A stretch of 64,000 bases of DNA, from positions 124,001 to 188,000 of the forward strand of contig NZ_QKRB01000055.1 of the NCBI RefSeq assembly GCF_003233845.1. Reading direction: 5' to 3'. The notes below the pieces were generated by a model that saw only the letters and a program-made list of their open reading frames with translations, ran no database searches and was not told the DNA's origin. The DNA is from Paenibacillus sambharensis (GTDB lineage: Bacteria > Bacillota > Bacilli > Paenibacillales > Paenibacillaceae). The position numbers and the translations under genes are program-made. Shown in pieces: positions 43,483-53,357 of this stretch. The number at the start of each line of letters is the position of its first letter. Position 1 is the stretch's first letter.

Positions 43483-43911
43483 TTATTTGTTCTCCGACTC
43501 GAGGGAAAAGGCGCCTGGGAGGAGTTCTGCAACCTTGGTTATTTCCCATGGTCCTTCCATGCTCCCCAATACTACCGGTGTATCCGGTCCCAGGAGCTCG
43601 GACATGACCTGACGGCAGACGCCGCAAGGCGAGACAGGACCCTTCGTATCCGCCACCACCGCCATCGCCTTGAAGCTTCGCGGCGCGTGTCCCTGGGCAA
43701 TCGCGCTGAACATGGCCGTGCGCTCGGCGCAGTTGGACGGGCTGTAAGCGGCATTCTCTATATTGCAGCCGTAATGAATGTTGCCTTCCTGATCCAGCAG
43801 AGCGGCTCCTACACCAAAGCCAGAGTATGGAATATAGGCACGCTTTCTTGCTTCCTTCGCCGCTTCCAGCAGACGCCCCGCCAGTTCGTTGTCAATTGTG
43901 CTGCCTGTCAT
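43483..43911 (-). CDS. cdd: Cytidine deaminase
   Basis: Zinc enzyme that deaminates cytidine and deoxycytidine in pyrimidine salvage. 142 residues, homotetrameric type. Zinc and catalytic residues in NCAERTA (Cys and Glu) and PCGVCRQ (two Cys); [11 protein letters not shown] and GCNIENAAY are substrate-site motifs. ATG at 43911 with GGGAAGGGA upstream. Confidence 0.97.
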   Translation of the reverse strand: MTGSTIDNELAGRLLEAAKEARKRAYIPYSGFGVGAALLDQEGNIHYGCNIENAAYSPSNCAERTAMFSAIAQGHAPRSFKAMAVVADTKGPVSPCGVCRQVMSELLGPDTPVVLGSMEGPWEITKVAELLPGAFSLESENK

Positions 43912-43930
43912 CAATATCCCTTCCCCTTCA

Positions 43931-44293
43931 CTATGTAATCAGCCGCCAGAGATGCGGTATGAAAATAACCGCGCCTATGACGGCAGCAAACACGGCCGCC
44001 GCGAGAACCGCGCCGGCCGCTGTATCTTTCGCCGCTTTGGCAAGCGGATGTGGCTCCAGTGTGTTCAAGTCCACAGCTCGCTCAACGGCTGTGTTCATCA
44101 GCTCTGCCGTAACCACCATTCCCATGGCCAGCAGCAGCAGAGCCCACTCCAGCCTTGCAATGCCAAGCAGGGCTCCGAGCAGGGTTACACAGCCTGCCGC
44201 AGCAAGGTGAATACGCATGTTGGGCTCACGCCGCACAGCCGAGACAATTCCGCTTGCCGCATAGCCGAAGCTGCGAAGCAGCCGGGCGATCAC
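43931..44293 (-). CDS. dgkA: Undecaprenol/diacylglycerol kinase DgkA
   Basis: 120-residue membrane kinase with three helices; in Gram-positives this family phosphorylates undecaprenol. Signature [14 protein letters not shown] with the catalytic Glu and Asn, and RREPNMRIH before the first helix. GTG start at 44293 overlaps the ybeY stop (GTGA), so translation is coupled. Confidence 0.94.
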   Translation of the reverse strand: MIARLLRSFGYAASGIVSAVRREPNMRIHLAAAGCVTLLGALLGIARLEWALLLLAMGMVVTAELMNTAVERAVDLNTLEPHPLAKAAKDTAAGAVLAAAVFAAVIGAVIFIPHLWRLIT

Positions 44294-44787
44294 CGGCTGA
44301 GCCCTGCCTGCTGCAGAATGGCCTCCTGCTTGGACGTCATCTGCTGCTCTTCTGCTTCAGTACCATGGTCATATCCGAGCAGATGCAGGAAACCGTGCAC
44401 GAACAGAAACCCGATCTCACGCTCCAGCGAATGGCCATATTCCTCACTCTGTGCACGAGCGCGCTCCACCGAGATAATGATATCGCCAAGCATGCCGGAG
44501 AACGGATCCTCCTCGGATTCATCCTCCACCTCAAAGACAATCTCCGGTTCCTCTGCGCTGTCCTCCTGCATAGCGAAGGAGAGCACGTCGGTCGGCCGGT
44601 CAATTCCCCGGTAGTCCCGGTTGAGCCGGTGGATACCGGCGTCATCGGTGAAGAGCAGCGCAACCTCGCCCGCTTCTACCTTCTCCGCTTCTGCCGCAAG
44701 CTGGAGCAGCTGCTCCAGCCGGCTGACCAGCGCATCCGGTATCTCAATTATTTCCTGTTCGCTGCTCCATTCCAATTGCACACTCAT
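44290..44787 (-). CDS. ybeY: Endoribonuclease YbeY (16S rRNA maturation)
   Basis: Zinc-dependent endonuclease for the 16S rRNA 3' end and 70S quality control. 165 residues. Zinc ligands His131, His135 and His141 in [26 protein letters not shown] is the other hallmark. An acidic insert around 77-96 ([10 protein letters not shown]) is longer than in many homologues. Its stop overlaps dgkA and its start overlaps the pgpH stop by four bases. Confidence 0.97.
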   Translation of the reverse strand: MSVQLEWSSEQEIIEIPDALVSRLEQLLQLAAEAEKVEAGEVALLFTDDAGIHRLNRDYRGIDRPTDVLSFAMQEDSAEEPEIVFEVEDESEEDPFSGMLGDIIISVERARAQSEEYGHSLEREIGFLFVHGFLHLLGYDHGTEAEEQQMTSKQEAILQQAGLSR

Positions 44788-47033
44788 CCCAGCCGCTCCT
44801 TTGGTTTCACGTCTTCCGGATATTCAATCCGTGAATGGAAAATGCCGACGACGGTTTCCTTCAGCGTCTGGGAAATGCTGTCCAGCTCCTTCATCGTCAA
44901 ATCGCATTCGTTAAATTGATTGTCATCCAGACGGTTCTTGATAATTTTCTGTATCATAGTTTCGATCTGCTCCATCGTCGGATTGCGAAGGCTCCGCACT
45001 GCTGCTTCCACACAGTCCGCGATGCCGACAATTGCCGCTTCCTTGGACTGTGCCTTCGGCCCCGAATAACGGAAATCATCCTCCGTGAAATCCGGCTCTT
45101 CACCCTCCGCTTCTGCAAGCTTAACCGCCTTGTGATAAAAATATTTCAGGCAGGTCGTTCCATGATGCTGTTCGGCGATATCACGGATCGGCTTCGGAAT
45201 GTTATGGGCCTTCAGCATGTCCACACCATCCCGGGCATGGGCGATTATGATCGACTTGCTGAGCTTCGGCTCGATCGAATCATGAGGATTCTCAATATTC
45301 GTCTGATTTTCAATGAAATAGCTAGGACGCTTCGTCTTCCCGATATCGTGATAGAAGGAGCCGACCCGGCACAGCAGGCCATTCGCTCCAATCGCTTCCG
45401 CCGCCGCTTCCGACAAGTTGCCGACCATAACGCTATGATGATAAGTGCCAGGTGTTTCAGTCAGCAGCTTGCGCAGCAGCGGGTGGTTAGGATTGGACAG
45501 CTCAACCAGCTTGAGAGCCGATAGAATGCCAAATGATATTTCGAAGAACGGCATCAGCCCTATCACGAGTACAGCAGTCAGCAGGCCGCTGGCAAAGGCA
45601 AAGCTTCCCGCATAGATCAGCTCGGTGCGCGGCAGTGCATCCCCGAACATCAGCAGTGTAAGCACGGAAACGGTGCCGAACAGGCTGACCATAATGCCCG
45701 CCTTCAGAATCGTAGAACGCTGGCTTGCCCTGTGCACCGCAAAAATAGCTGCAAAGGACACAACCGCTATCACAAATCCGTACCGGAAATCGAACAAATG
45801 ATCATTATCCAGATTAAACATGATACTGCCAATAGTAGCGAACAAAAGCGAGCATACCATCGCCAGATGCGTGTCCAGCAGAAGCGCAATCAGGATTGCT
45901 CCGAGAGCTGCTGGCGCAAGGTAGCCAATGTAGGACAGTTCAATCGTCTGAATCATGGAGATGATCGACATCGTCAGCAGATTGAGCGCGAAGATCAGCC
46001 ACAGCATAAGCAGCTGGGCGTTGTTATACTTACGGTCCGGTCCGCTGCTCAGAATACCCGACTGCTCCAGGTAGAAGTAGATAAGAAGCAGGAACAGCAG
46101 TGACAGCAGCAGCAGGCCCAAATGCGGCCAATAGTTCTTCGAGTCCTGCAGCAGGCCAAGCCCTTCGAGCCGCTCGTATACTTCCTCGGTAATCAGCTGG
46201 CCCCGCTTGACAACAACGTCGCCTTCCTTGATTACGACCGGCTGCGTGTCTTCTTTTGCCTGTACCCTGGCTTCTTCCGTCGCTTCCTTGTCATAAAATT
46301 TGTTCGGCATGATCGCGTAGCGCGCCAGCTCGGCGACAATTTCACGGCTTGTCCGATCGTTAAGCGCGCTTGTGTTCACAAGCTCCGCCACCTTGGCGCG
46401 CGCCGTCTCGGCATCCCGGAGCTGCTCGCTCATCAGCTTGCGGACGACATCAACGCCAACCGCCTCCATCTCTTCGATCTGTTTACTGGAGAGCAGCGGC
46501 AGCTTATAGTAGGTTTCCTCGGGAATCTGATACTGCTGGTCCTTGACGTTCTTCGCCATCTCTTCCAGCAGTGTGGCGCTGTACGTATCCGAGTTAAGAT
46601 TGGTCCTTACGAAATTATTGACAAAAGAGACATACCGCTCTGGTATCTCTCTCCGGTAAATATCCACCTTATTCTGAAAGGTCACCTGATCTTCTGCATT
46701 GAGCTGCTCCACCCTGCCAAAGATCTGTTCGATCAGGCCTTCATTGCGAAGGGCAACAATCGAATACTTCGGTTCGACGTTCTCGGCTGCCCTTTCCTGG
46801 GCCTTAATGGTCGCTTTCTCGTCATTCCACTGTTTACGCGCAACAATTTCCCGGTCGCTTATCGTTCCCAGCTTGATATCATAGGTTCTCGGAATGAGAT
46901 GCGGTGAAAGGCTGGCATAAAAGAGCAGCACGAACAGAAGCAGCAGCAGCCACCGGGCCCCGGCGCCGTGTTTCCATCCTGTCGACTTGGACGGCAGCGA
47001 CACCGCCCGGTTCGTGGTCTGGTTCCGGCTCAT
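44784..47033 (-). CDS. pgpH: Cyclic-di-AMP phosphodiesterase PgpH (7TM-HD receptor, YqfF)
   Basis: 749 residues: one N-terminal membrane helix (about 26-45), a large extracytoplasmic 7TMR-HDED domain (about 50-300), seven membrane helices (about 300-500), and a cytoplasmic HD domain with [13 protein letters not shown] and the HD pair His562-Asp563 in YHDIGK. Homologues hydrolyse c-di-AMP to pApA in response to an outside signal. Between phoH and ybeY, as in B. subtilis. Confidence 0.95.
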   Translation of the reverse strand: MSRNQTTNRAVSLPSKSTGWKHGAGARWLLLLLFVLLFYASLSPHLIPRTYDIKLGTISDREIVARKQWNDEKATIKAQERAAENVEPKYSIVALRNEGLIEQIFGRVEQLNAEDQVTFQNKVDIYRREIPERYVSFVNNFVRTNLNSDTYSATLLEEMAKNVKDQQYQIPEETYYKLPLLSSKQIEEMEAVGVDVVRKLMSEQLRDAETARAKVAELVNTSALNDRTSREIVAELARYAIMPNKFYDKEATEEARVQAKEDTQPVVIKEGDVVVKRGQLITEEVYERLEGLGLLQDSKNYWPHLGLLLLSLLFLLLIYFYLEQSGILSSGPDRKYNNAQLLMLWLIFALNLLTMSIISMIQTIELSYIGYLAPAALGAILIALLLDTHLAMVCSLLFATIGSIMFNLDNDHLFDFRYGFVIAVVSFAAIFAVHRASQRSTILKAGIMVSLFGTVSVLTLLMFGDALPRTELIYAGSFAFASGLLTAVLVIGLMPFFEISFGILSALKLVELSNPNHPLLRKLLTETPGTYHHSVMVGNLSEAAAEAIGANGLLCRVGSFYHDIGKTKRPSYFIENQTNIENPHDSIEPKLSKSIIIAHARDGVDMLKAHNIPKPIRDIAEQHHGTTCLKYFYHKAVKLAEAEGEEPDFTEDDFRYSGPKAQSKEAAIVGIADCVEAAVRSLRNPTMEQIETMIQKIIKNRLDDNQFNECDLTMKELDSISQTLKETVVGIFHSRIEYPEDVKPKERLG

Positions 47034-47053
47034 GCAGTCTACATTCCTCTCTA

Positions 47054-48022
47054 TTAATGATTTTCCGCGTCCCAGTCATAAGCCATGATAATCTTCTGCA
47101 CAAGCGAATGACGGACAACATCAGATTCAGAGAAGGTAATAAAACCGATTTCCCCGATATTTTGCAAAATCCGGCGTGCTTCGATAAGTCCCGAGTTCTT
47201 CCCCCGCGGAAGGTCAATCTGTGTAACGTCCCCGGTTACGACCATCTTGGAACCAAAGCCAAGACGGGTCAAGAACATCTTCATCTGCTCCGGGGTCGTA
47301 TTCTGCGCTTCATCCAATATGATGAATGAATCATCCAGTGTCCGGCCGCGCATGTAGGCAAGCGGCGCTACTTCAATGACGCCCCGCTCAAACGCTTTGG
47401 CGGATTGTTCGGGTCCAAGAACGTCATGCAGTGCATCGTAGAGCGGACGCAGGTACGGGTCTACCTTCTCCTGGAGATCTCCCGGCAGGAAGCCCAGACT
47501 CTCCCCTGCCTCAACGGCAGGCCTCGTCAGGATAATCCGTTTGACTGCGCCTTCTTTGAGAGCCACTACGGCCATGACAACAGCGAGATACGTCTTGCCC
47601 GTGCCTGCCGGTCCAATCCCGAAGACAATATCCTTCTTCCGGATCGTGGCTACATAGTGACGCTGTCCGATCGTCTTGACCTGAATAGGCTTTCCTTTAT
47701 GAGTGGTGGTGATGACGGACTTAAACAGATCCAGAAGCTCCTCCGCCTTCATCTCCCGAGCAAGCTCAAGTGCATACATGATATCGCGCTCGGACGGCGT
47801 ATAGCCTCCCCTTACCAACTGCAGCAGTACCTGGTACAGCTGCTCTAGTGAAGCAAGCTCGCTTGCGGTTCCGGTAATGACAATCTCGGCGTCCCGTGAA
47901 CGAATTTCCGCATTCATCTCCGCTTCCACAAGCTTGAGATACTTGTCCTGCGGACCGAATACAGCCAGCCCTTCGGCAGCATTTTCCAGCGGAATTTTCA
48001 CAACTCCCGTCGTTTCTTGCAA
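47054..48022 (-). CDS. phoH: PhoH-family ATPase (PhoL/YqfE type)
   Basis: 322 residues. N-terminal KH-like region, then PhoH ATPase with Walker A GPAGTGKT (137-144), LTRPAVEAGESLGFLPGDLQEK and Walker B SFIILDEAQNT. Linked to RNA metabolism; forms a conserved pair with ybeY in many bacteria. TTG start at 48022 with AAGGAG nine bases upstream; no in-frame ATG nearby. Starts 4 bases after the yqfD stop. Confidence 0.95.
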   Translation of the reverse strand: MQETTGVVKIPLENAAEGLAVFGPQDKYLKLVEAEMNAEIRSRDAEIVITGTASELASLEQLYQVLLQLVRGGYTPSERDIMYALELAREMKAEELLDLFKSVITTTHKGKPIQVKTIGQRHYVATIRKKDIVFGIGPAGTGKTYLAVVMAVVALKEGAVKRIILTRPAVEAGESLGFLPGDLQEKVDPYLRPLYDALHDVLGPEQSAKAFERGVIEVAPLAYMRGRTLDDSFIILDEAQNTTPEQMKMFLTRLGFGSKMVVTGDVTQIDLPRGKNSGLIEARRILQNIGEIGFITFSESDVVRHSLVQKIIMAYDWDAENH

Positions 48023-48026
48023 ATCG

Positions 48027-49220
48027 TCATTCTCCTTGTATGTGGACTAAAGGCATTTCCGTCGTGATGGACTGCTCCACTTCGAAAAGCACTTTCATAT
48101 AAACTTTACCATTCTCCGTCTTTTCATGCAAAAGGTTTTCGTCCCGTATAACAGCATCCTCGCCCGCTTTGGTCAAAATTTCGGCCCTGGCCTGCAGCAG
48201 TCCGTCAGCCCTGGCCTCCTCCTTGGTCACCGGCCGTTTTTCCAGCCTTGTCTCCATAATCGACTGCTTCATTCTGCCGAATGGTAAGGAAATCCCCCGC
48301 CATGCTGCCTGCTGCTCCTGCCTTACCTTCTCATATTGTCCGAATGGCGCCTTGCCGAAACCGCTGACCTGCAGCGCCCGCCCGCCGACAACCGCAAACC
48401 ATTGAACCTTACGCTCCCCTGTATACACCTTGACAGTTCTTGTCAGCGGCGAGACGATGTTGTACTCATGCCAGACGAGTCCTTTGACCGTACCCTCCGC
48501 CACCACGGTCTCTTCCTTCTCCTCATCGCCAAGCAGTCCCGAAATCAGTACATCACCCTTCTTCACTCTGGTATTCTTCCTGACAACCGGCCGCCCCGTC
48601 TCTGCCATGATATGGGTAATCACGGCGTCCTCGGAAGCAATCAGATGCCTCGGGCTCATCAGCGGCTTAGCATCCGGGGCAGTGGTCTCCACAAGCTCAA
48701 TCGTCACCTTCGTGCCGTGCTTCTGGACGCCGACCCATGCCGTACCTGGCAGCTTCGTAGCCAGTCTCTTCGAGACTTCATCAAATGGCTGAAGCCGGAA
48801 CGACCACTGGAAGGGATAAATTCCTTCTTCTCTGGCAGCCCGCAGGACAAGATCAGCCGCAAGACGGTCATTGCCCTTCACTTCCACACGCCACACGAGT
48901 GACGACAGGAGATACATGCCGACGAAGAAGAGCAGCATGCCCGCCACGAAGAACTTCCGTCTCTCCAGCTTGGCGAGCATAAATGGAAGTCCGTGCCTTC
49001 CTGTTATACGGAGTCTGCAGCCTGTCCTCCTCAAATAAGGCCTGATCCGGAACAAATCCCGAAGGCGCAGGCCGCATACTGCCTCATCCAGGCTTGTCCG
49101 CCGCAGAGAAAGCAGCTGCAGCCCGTCCGCAGCCGCCGCATTCATCAAATTTTCCAACCCGTTCCCCTGAATCCGGACCGATACGACACCTCTCATCTTA
49201 TCCAGCCATGACAATCTCAT
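48027..49220 (-). CDS. yqfD: Sporulation protein YqfD
   Basis: 397 residues: N-terminal soluble part (about 1-90), one membrane helix (FFVAGMLLFFVGMYLLSSL, about 91-110), then a large extracytoplasmic beta-rich region with FQWSFRLQPFDEVSKRL. SigE-dependent in B. subtilis and required for efficient sporulation. ATG at 49220 has AGGAGG ten bases upstream; a TTG at 49226 is too close. In operon with yqfC. Confidence 0.94.
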   Translation of the reverse strand: MRLSWLDKMRGVVSVRIQGNGLENLMNAAAADGLQLLSLRRTSLDEAVCGLRLRDLFRIRPYLRRTGCRLRITGRHGLPFMLAKLERRKFFVAGMLLFFVGMYLLSSLVWRVEVKGNDRLAADLVLRAAREEGIYPFQWSFRLQPFDEVSKRLATKLPGTAWVGVQKHGTKVTIELVETTAPDAKPLMSPRHLIASEDAVITHIMAETGRPVVRKNTRVKKGDVLISGLLGDEEKEETVVAEGTVKGLVWHEYNIVSPLTRTVKVYTGERKVQWFAVVGGRALQVSGFGKAPFGQYEKVRQEQQAAWRGISLPFGRMKQSIMETRLEKRPVTKEEARADGLLQARAEILTKAGEDAVIRDENLLHEKTENGKVYMKVLFEVEQSITTEMPLVHIQGE

Positions 49221-49234
49221 TGGCAAGACGCCTC

Positions 49235-49513
49235 CTACCCGTTGATCTGTACCTGCACGATAATGCCTTCTATAAACACTTCCTCCGTCCAGATGCCCCG
49301 GATCACCAGTTCCTGACCCATGACCTCCAGTTCGCCGGTAGGCAATGCCAGCCGAAGCTTTTCCGGGGAGAAATGAAGCACACCACGATGATTCTCTATG
49401 TAAAGCTGCCGATCGCCAATCATCGTCATACGCGGGAGATCGAAAACGACGTCCTGGGGCAGATCAAGCACTTCAGCGGTCCATTTTCGCAACTTTTGGC
49501 CAAATCGACGCAT
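49235..49513 (-). CDS. yqfC: Sporulation protein YqfC
   Basis: 92 residues, small beta-rich YqfC/YabP-like protein (VVFDLPRMTMIGDRQLYIENH, LRLALPTGELEVMGQELVI, in parts). YabP relatives act at the forespore surface. ATG at 49513 with GGAGGGAG upstream. First gene after a SigE-like promoter; yqfD follows 14 bases on. Confidence 0.93.
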   Translation of the reverse strand: MRRFGQKLRKWTAEVLDLPQDVVFDLPRMTMIGDRQLYIENHRGVLHFSPEKLRLALPTGELEVMGQELVIRGIWTEEVFIEGIIVQVQING

Positions 49514-49543
49514 GGCGGATGCACTCCCTCCTCTGTACCTTAC

Positions 49544-49572
49544 AACCTATGCGCCAGCCTTCCAATTTATGA
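49544..49572 (-). promoter_or_regulatory. SigE-like promoter of yqfC-yqfD
   Basis: Minus strand: -35 TCATAAA (49566-49572), 14-base spacer, -10 CATAGGTT (49544-49551); the consensus is KMATATT-N14-CATACAHT. The match is partial but spacing is right, and the B. subtilis operon is SigE-dependent. Confidence 0.6.
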
Positions 49573-49602
49573 AAATGTGCTGTGGATGACTTCGGGGCAA
49601 AT

Positions 49603-49652
49603 AAAAAAGAAGGCTGCCAAAACCAGCAGATGCTGGCAGCAGCCTTCTTCTA
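49603..49652 (-). terminator. Terminator of the nfeD-floA operon
   Basis: Long stem GAAGGCTGC / GCAGCCTTC with inner CAGC/GCTG stem, followed on the minus strand by TTTTTTATTT. Ends the gene at 49662 and separates it from the yqfC promoter. Confidence 0.88.
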
Positions 49653-49661
49653 TTTACGGTG

Positions 49662-50180
49662 TTATTTGCGCCCATAGGGACGTTTCGCCCGGGGCGGGCC
49701 AAGCACCTCAGCCCAGATTACAGCACGGCGCAGCTCATCTGCATCCGTTCTAAGCACCTCTGACTGGTCGTCAGGACGGGCAGGTGAAGTACGGACCGTA
49801 CGGACAGGTGCAGGACGGACTGGCCGCGCAGGCGCGGGAGTGCCTTCCCCGTACCAGCCCGGAGTGGAACCCTCTGCTGACAAGCTGCCGCCTGTACTGC
49901 CGAAGGGCGATCGCGAACCTTCTCTTGTAGGAATCGGTTCTGCGCCTTCCGGACGGAATTCACGCCTTACCTCCGCCGGCCGGCCGACGCTGCGGTTATC
50001 CGGATCCCGCTGCTGGTCCTGCTCGCTGCTCTGCTGCTGCATGGGACGCCCCTGTCCGCCGAAATCAGGCATCCGGCTGGGCGCCTTGGCTTTCTTACCG
50101 AGCAAGGATAGCAGGAAACCGCCGATAACCACGACGATAAATATGTTATCCAGCAAAAAATAGATCAGCCTCTCGATCAT
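49662..50180 (-). CDS. Hypothetical protein: one membrane helix plus disordered tail, third gene of the flotillin operon
   Basis: 172 residues: a membrane helix at the very N-terminus (about 3-28, LIYFLLDNIFIVVVIGGFLL), then some 110 residues rich in Pro, Arg, Gly, Ser and Gln with repeated PARP/PVRP motifs, and a short conserved-looking end (DELRRAVIWAEVLGPPRAKRPYG). I recognise no family. ATG at 50180. It sits where B. subtilis has the unrelated small gene yqfB and is followed by the operon terminator, so coexpression with FloA is likely. Confidence 0.72.
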   Translation of the reverse strand: MIERLIYFLLDNIFIVVVIGGFLLSLLGKKAKAPSRMPDFGGQGRPMQQQSSEQDQQRDPDNRSVGRPAEVRREFRPEGAEPIPTREGSRSPFGSTGGSLSAEGSTPGWYGEGTPAPARPVRPAPVRTVRTSPARPDDQSEVLRTDADELRRAVIWAEVLGPPRAKRPYGRK

Positions 50181-50236
50181 TCCATCACCTCCGTGTCCGC
50201 AATCGGCAAAAGAGCTGGTTAATGCCGGTTTGCAGG

Positions 50237-51238
50237 TTAGACACCGTCTTTATCGCCGCGGCCGGAATCCGAAGGCTTGCCGATGGAGCCGCGCATCTGC
50301 GTGTCCGCTTCAATGTTCTTGAGGTTCATATAGTCCATTACGCCAAGCTTGCCGTTGCGGAGTGCATCGGACATGGCGATTGGCACCTGCGACTCGGACT
50401 CAACGACGCGTGCACGCATCTCGACCACGCGCGCCTTCATCTCCTGCTCCAGCGCCACAGCCATTGCACGGCGTTCCTCCGCCTTGGCTTGGGCGATCTG
50501 CTTGTCAGCCTCCGCCTGCTCGGTCTGCAGCTGAGCACCGATGTTCTTGCCTACATCAACGTCCGCAATATCAATGGACAGGATCTCAAACGCCGTTCCG
50601 GCATCAAGACCTTTACCCAGCACTGTGCGGGAAATCAGATCAGGGTTTTCCAGCACATCCTTATGGGTATTGGCTGAACCAACCGTTGTTACGATACCTT
50701 CGCCGACACGGGCAATAATCGTTTCTTCGCCAGCGCCCCCGACGAGACGGTCAATGTTGGCACGCACCGTTACACGTGCTTTTACCCGGACCTCAATACC
50801 ATCTCTTGCAACCGCTGCTACGACAGGCGTCTCGATGACACGCGGGTTAACACTCATCTGTACCGCTTGCAGAACGTCACGGCCGGCGAGATCGATCGCG
50901 GCGGCACGCTCAAATTCTAGCGGAATGTTGGCGCGCTGTGCGGCAATCAGGGCATTGACCACCCGGTCTACATTACCACCCGCCAGGAAGTGGCTCTCCA
51001 GCTGGTTAATCGATAAGCCGAGACCGGCTTTCGTTGCTTTGATCATCGGGTTGACGATCCGGGACGGAACAACACGCCGCAGGCGCATAGCCACCAGGGT
51101 GATGATGCTGATCCGCACACCGGAAGCCAGTGCCGAAATCCAGAGCATAACCGGGAAGAAGCTCAAGAATACAGCCAGGACGATGAAGGCGATAACGCCA
51201 ATCACCAAATACATAATTGTTGGATCCAACTCGTTCAT
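50237..51238 (-). CDS. floA: Flotillin-like protein FloA (YqfA)
   Basis: 333 residues. Hydrophobic N-terminal segment (about 8-45) that inserts in the membrane, then a PHB/SPFH-like domain and a Glu/Ala-rich coiled coil ([18 protein letters not shown]). Organises functional membrane microdomains and membrane fluidity in B. subtilis. ATG at 51238, 42 bases downstream of nfeD. Confidence 0.96.
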   Translation of the reverse strand: MNELDPTIMYLVIGVIAFIVLAVFLSFFPVMLWISALASGVRISIITLVAMRLRRVVPSRIVNPMIKATKAGLGLSINQLESHFLAGGNVDRVVNALIAAQRANIPLEFERAAAIDLAGRDVLQAVQMSVNPRVIETPVVAAVARDGIEVRVKARVTVRANIDRLVGGAGEETIIARVGEGIVTTVGSANTHKDVLENPDLISRTVLGKGLDAGTAFEILSIDIADVDVGKNIGAQLQTEQAEADKQIAQAKAEERRAMAVALEQEMKARVVEMRARVVESESQVPIAMSDALRNGKLGVMDYMNLKNIEADTQMRGSIGKPSDSGRGDKDGV

Positions 51239-51280
51239 GTTTGTCTTACCTCCATTGTTAGGTTAAATGTGGCAGCTCCC

Positions 51281-52651
51281 CTATATTTCGCGGACAACCA
51301 CCCTTGTTCCTTCTACCTGGGACACTCTGACCTTGGCACCGGATGCAATGAAGCCTCCTTCTGTTACGGCATCAATCCGCTCCTCACCGATCTGTATCGT
51401 GCCCGAAGGACGAAGCGGCGTCAGGGTAACTCCCTCTTGACCAAGCAGCATCGGCCTGGATGCAGTAGAAACATATCCTTCCTCTGTTGTCAGCCGGTCC
51501 CGCAGAATAAACCGGTTCCATACGCCTCTCCTCCGGAATATATAAACAACAACCGCAACAATAACAGATGCGCACAGGAAGGCTAGCAAGAGCGACATGA
51601 CAGCCTGCTCAGAGTCATAGGCAGCAGTTGTAACGCCTCCGACAAGAGCCGCAATGCCGAGTGTGCCTAGTATCCCGAAGCTCGGAACGAAGATCTCAAT
51701 GATCAGCAGCGCAACCCCGATAACGAACAGCACGACCGACTCCATGCCCGCAAAGCCTGCAACATAATGGCCGAAGAAGAACAGGCCAAAGCCTAGCAAG
51801 CCGATGATGCCCGGCACCCCGAACCCGGGTACAAGAAGTTCAATGGCAATACCGGCAATACCGGCAATCAACAGCAGGTTCTGCACCCATGGCTGAACCA
51901 GCCACCTCGCCATGCGTTCAACAAAGGTAGGGTTGACCTCCACGGCCGGACGGTCCTCAAGCTCTAGCCAGGCAAGCGTTTCGTCTACCGAATTGGCAAT
52001 ATGATCAGCATAACCAACCTTTACTGCTTCAGCGGCTGATATGCTGAGCACCTCTCCCTCACCCTTCACCTTATCCAGCTTCGGCAGCTCAACTCGCTGT
52101 CTTGGGTCCGTCATCGCTACGGCGATGTTAGGGTCACGCCCATTCAGCTCAGCCGCGCCGACCATACGGGACACCCAGTAGGATCTCACCTTGGCATCCT
52201 CAATCAATGTGCCCTGTGCATCGACAATTGCTGCCGCACCAATCGTACTGCTGGGCTGCATCACAATCATGTCTGCATTCAAGGCAATGAATGTGCCCGC
52301 AGACACGGCCTTTCCTTCAATAAACGCTGTCGTCGGAATGGGGCTTTCCCGGATCAGCTTGCCGATCTCATCGGCGCTGTCCACTCTGCCCCCGAGAGTA
52401 TTGATAACGAGTATAATTCGTTCGGCATTGGCTTCTTCTGCTTCACCCAATGCTCTCTCCAGAAAGGATTGAAGGCCTGATTCCACAGTCTGCTTGACAG
52501 GCACTATATACACGGCCGTTCCCGCTGATGACGGCTTTGGCGGTGCTTCCGCCGCCGCTGCAGCAGTGGACAGCACGGCGCTGAATACGGCTGCCACCAG
52601 CCAGAGCACGGTCAGCATGGAGAATCGCCGAATGATTACAGCGTTCTGCAT
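51281..52651 (-). CDS. yqeZ: NfeD-family membrane protein with ClpP-like protease domain (YqeZ)
   Basis: 456 residues: signal peptide or anchor (about 10-35), a ClpP-class serine protease domain (TLGGRVDSADEIGKLI, and the nucleophile region KAVSAGTFIAL), four to five membrane helices (about 235-360) and a C-terminal OB-fold NfeD domain. Works with the flotillin encoded next. ATG at 52651 with AGAGGGGTG seven to eight bases upstream. First gene of the SigW-type operon. Confidence 0.95.
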   Translation of the reverse strand: MQNAVIIRRFSMLTVLWLVAAVFSAVLSTAAAAAEAPPKPSSAGTAVYIVPVKQTVESGLQSFLERALGEAEEANAERIILVINTLGGRVDSADEIGKLIRESPIPTTAFIEGKAVSAGTFIALNADMIVMQPSSTIGAAAIVDAQGTLIEDAKVRSYWVSRMVGAAELNGRDPNIAVAMTDPRQRVELPKLDKVKGEGEVLSISAAEAVKVGYADHIANSVDETLAWLELEDRPAVEVNPTFVERMARWLVQPWVQNLLLIAGIAGIAIELLVPGFGVPGIIGLLGFGLFFFGHYVAGFAGMESVVLFVIGVALLIIEIFVPSFGILGTLGIAALVGGVTTAAYDSEQAVMSLLLAFLCASVIVAVVVYIFRRRGVWNRFILRDRLTTEEGYVSTASRPMLLGQEGVTLTPLRPSGTIQIGEERIDAVTEGGFIASGAKVRVSQVEGTRVVVREI

Positions 52652-52683
52652 AATTTGACACCCCTCTCATGATATAGTCCTTA

Positions 52684-52709
52684 TACGTCTTATTCTTTCC
52701 AGCGTTTCA
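52684..52709 (-). promoter_or_regulatory. SigW-type (ECF) promoter of the nfeD-floA operon
   Basis: Minus strand: TGAAAC (52704-52709), exactly 16 bases, CGTA (52684-52687). This is the consensus of B. subtilis SigW, which drives the orthologous yqeZ-floA-yqfB operon. It predicts a leader of about 25 bases. Confidence 0.88.
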
Positions 52710-52787
52710 ATTTTTCAGGCAGCCCCTTCCTAATGACAATAACACAAACGGGAATCTAAGGCTCTATATGTATTATTCATCGGACAA

Positions 52788-52816
52788 CAAAAAAACACCC
52801 TTATTAGGGTGCTTTC
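52788..52816 (-). terminator. Terminator of the rpsU-yqeY operon
   Basis: Stem GCACCCT / AGGGTGT(G-T) around AATA, followed on the minus strand by seven T. It separates rpsU-yqeY from the SigW promoter. Confidence 0.88.
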
Positions 52817-52898
52817 TTGACAGGGGAGCTGAAGACGCACTCCCTATTTCATACAAAAAGAATCGCTGTACCGGAGCAAGCGGCTCATTTTGCGCCAA

Positions 52899-53342
52899 TC
52901 ATTGCAGAAATTGCTGCACGAGCTGATTTACTAGTTTACCGTCAGCGCGGCCTTTTACCTTCGGCATTAAGGCTGCCATGACTTTTCCCATATCAGCTTT
53001 GGAAGAAGCACCGGTTTCCTGGATGGTCTGCTTTACAATCTCCTTGACTTCTTCTTCAGTCAGCTGCTCGGGAAGGTATTCACTAATAATATCTATTTCT
53101 GCGGCTACATGTTCCGCTAAATCATTGCGGCCCGCTTTTTCGAATTCTTGGAGGGAATCTTTACGTTGTTTGATTTCCCGACTTAGTATATCAAGCACTT
53201 CGTTATCATCCAGATCACGCTTAAGCTCAATCTCTTGATTCTTAATCGTGGAGCGGATCATCCGAATCGTGGAGAGTTTGAATTTATCCTTACTCTTCAT
53301 CGCCTGCTTCATATCGTCGTTCAATCGTTCGGTAAGGTTCAT
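52899..53342 (-). CDS. yqeY: GatB/YqeY domain protein YqeY
   Basis: 147 residues, helical, with the tail domain found at the end of GatB (ISEYLPEQLTEEEVKEIVKQTI). It may bind tRNA; function is not settled. Cotranscribed with rpsU as in most Firmicutes. ATG at 53342 with AGGAGGATCC upstream. Confidence 0.95.
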   Translation of the reverse strand: MNLTERLNDDMKQAMKSKDKFKLSTIRMIRSTIKNQEIELKRDLDDNEVLDILSREIKQRKDSLQEFEKAGRNDLAEHVAAEIDIISEYLPEQLTEEEVKEIVKQTIQETGASSKADMGKVMAALMPKVKGRADGKLVNQLVQQFLQ

Positions 53343-53357
53343 TGTGGAAGGATCCTC

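Noticed and set aside
43439-43627. N-terminal extension of era
   Set aside because: It overlaps cdd out of frame and precedes the normal Era N-terminus with its own AGGAGG.
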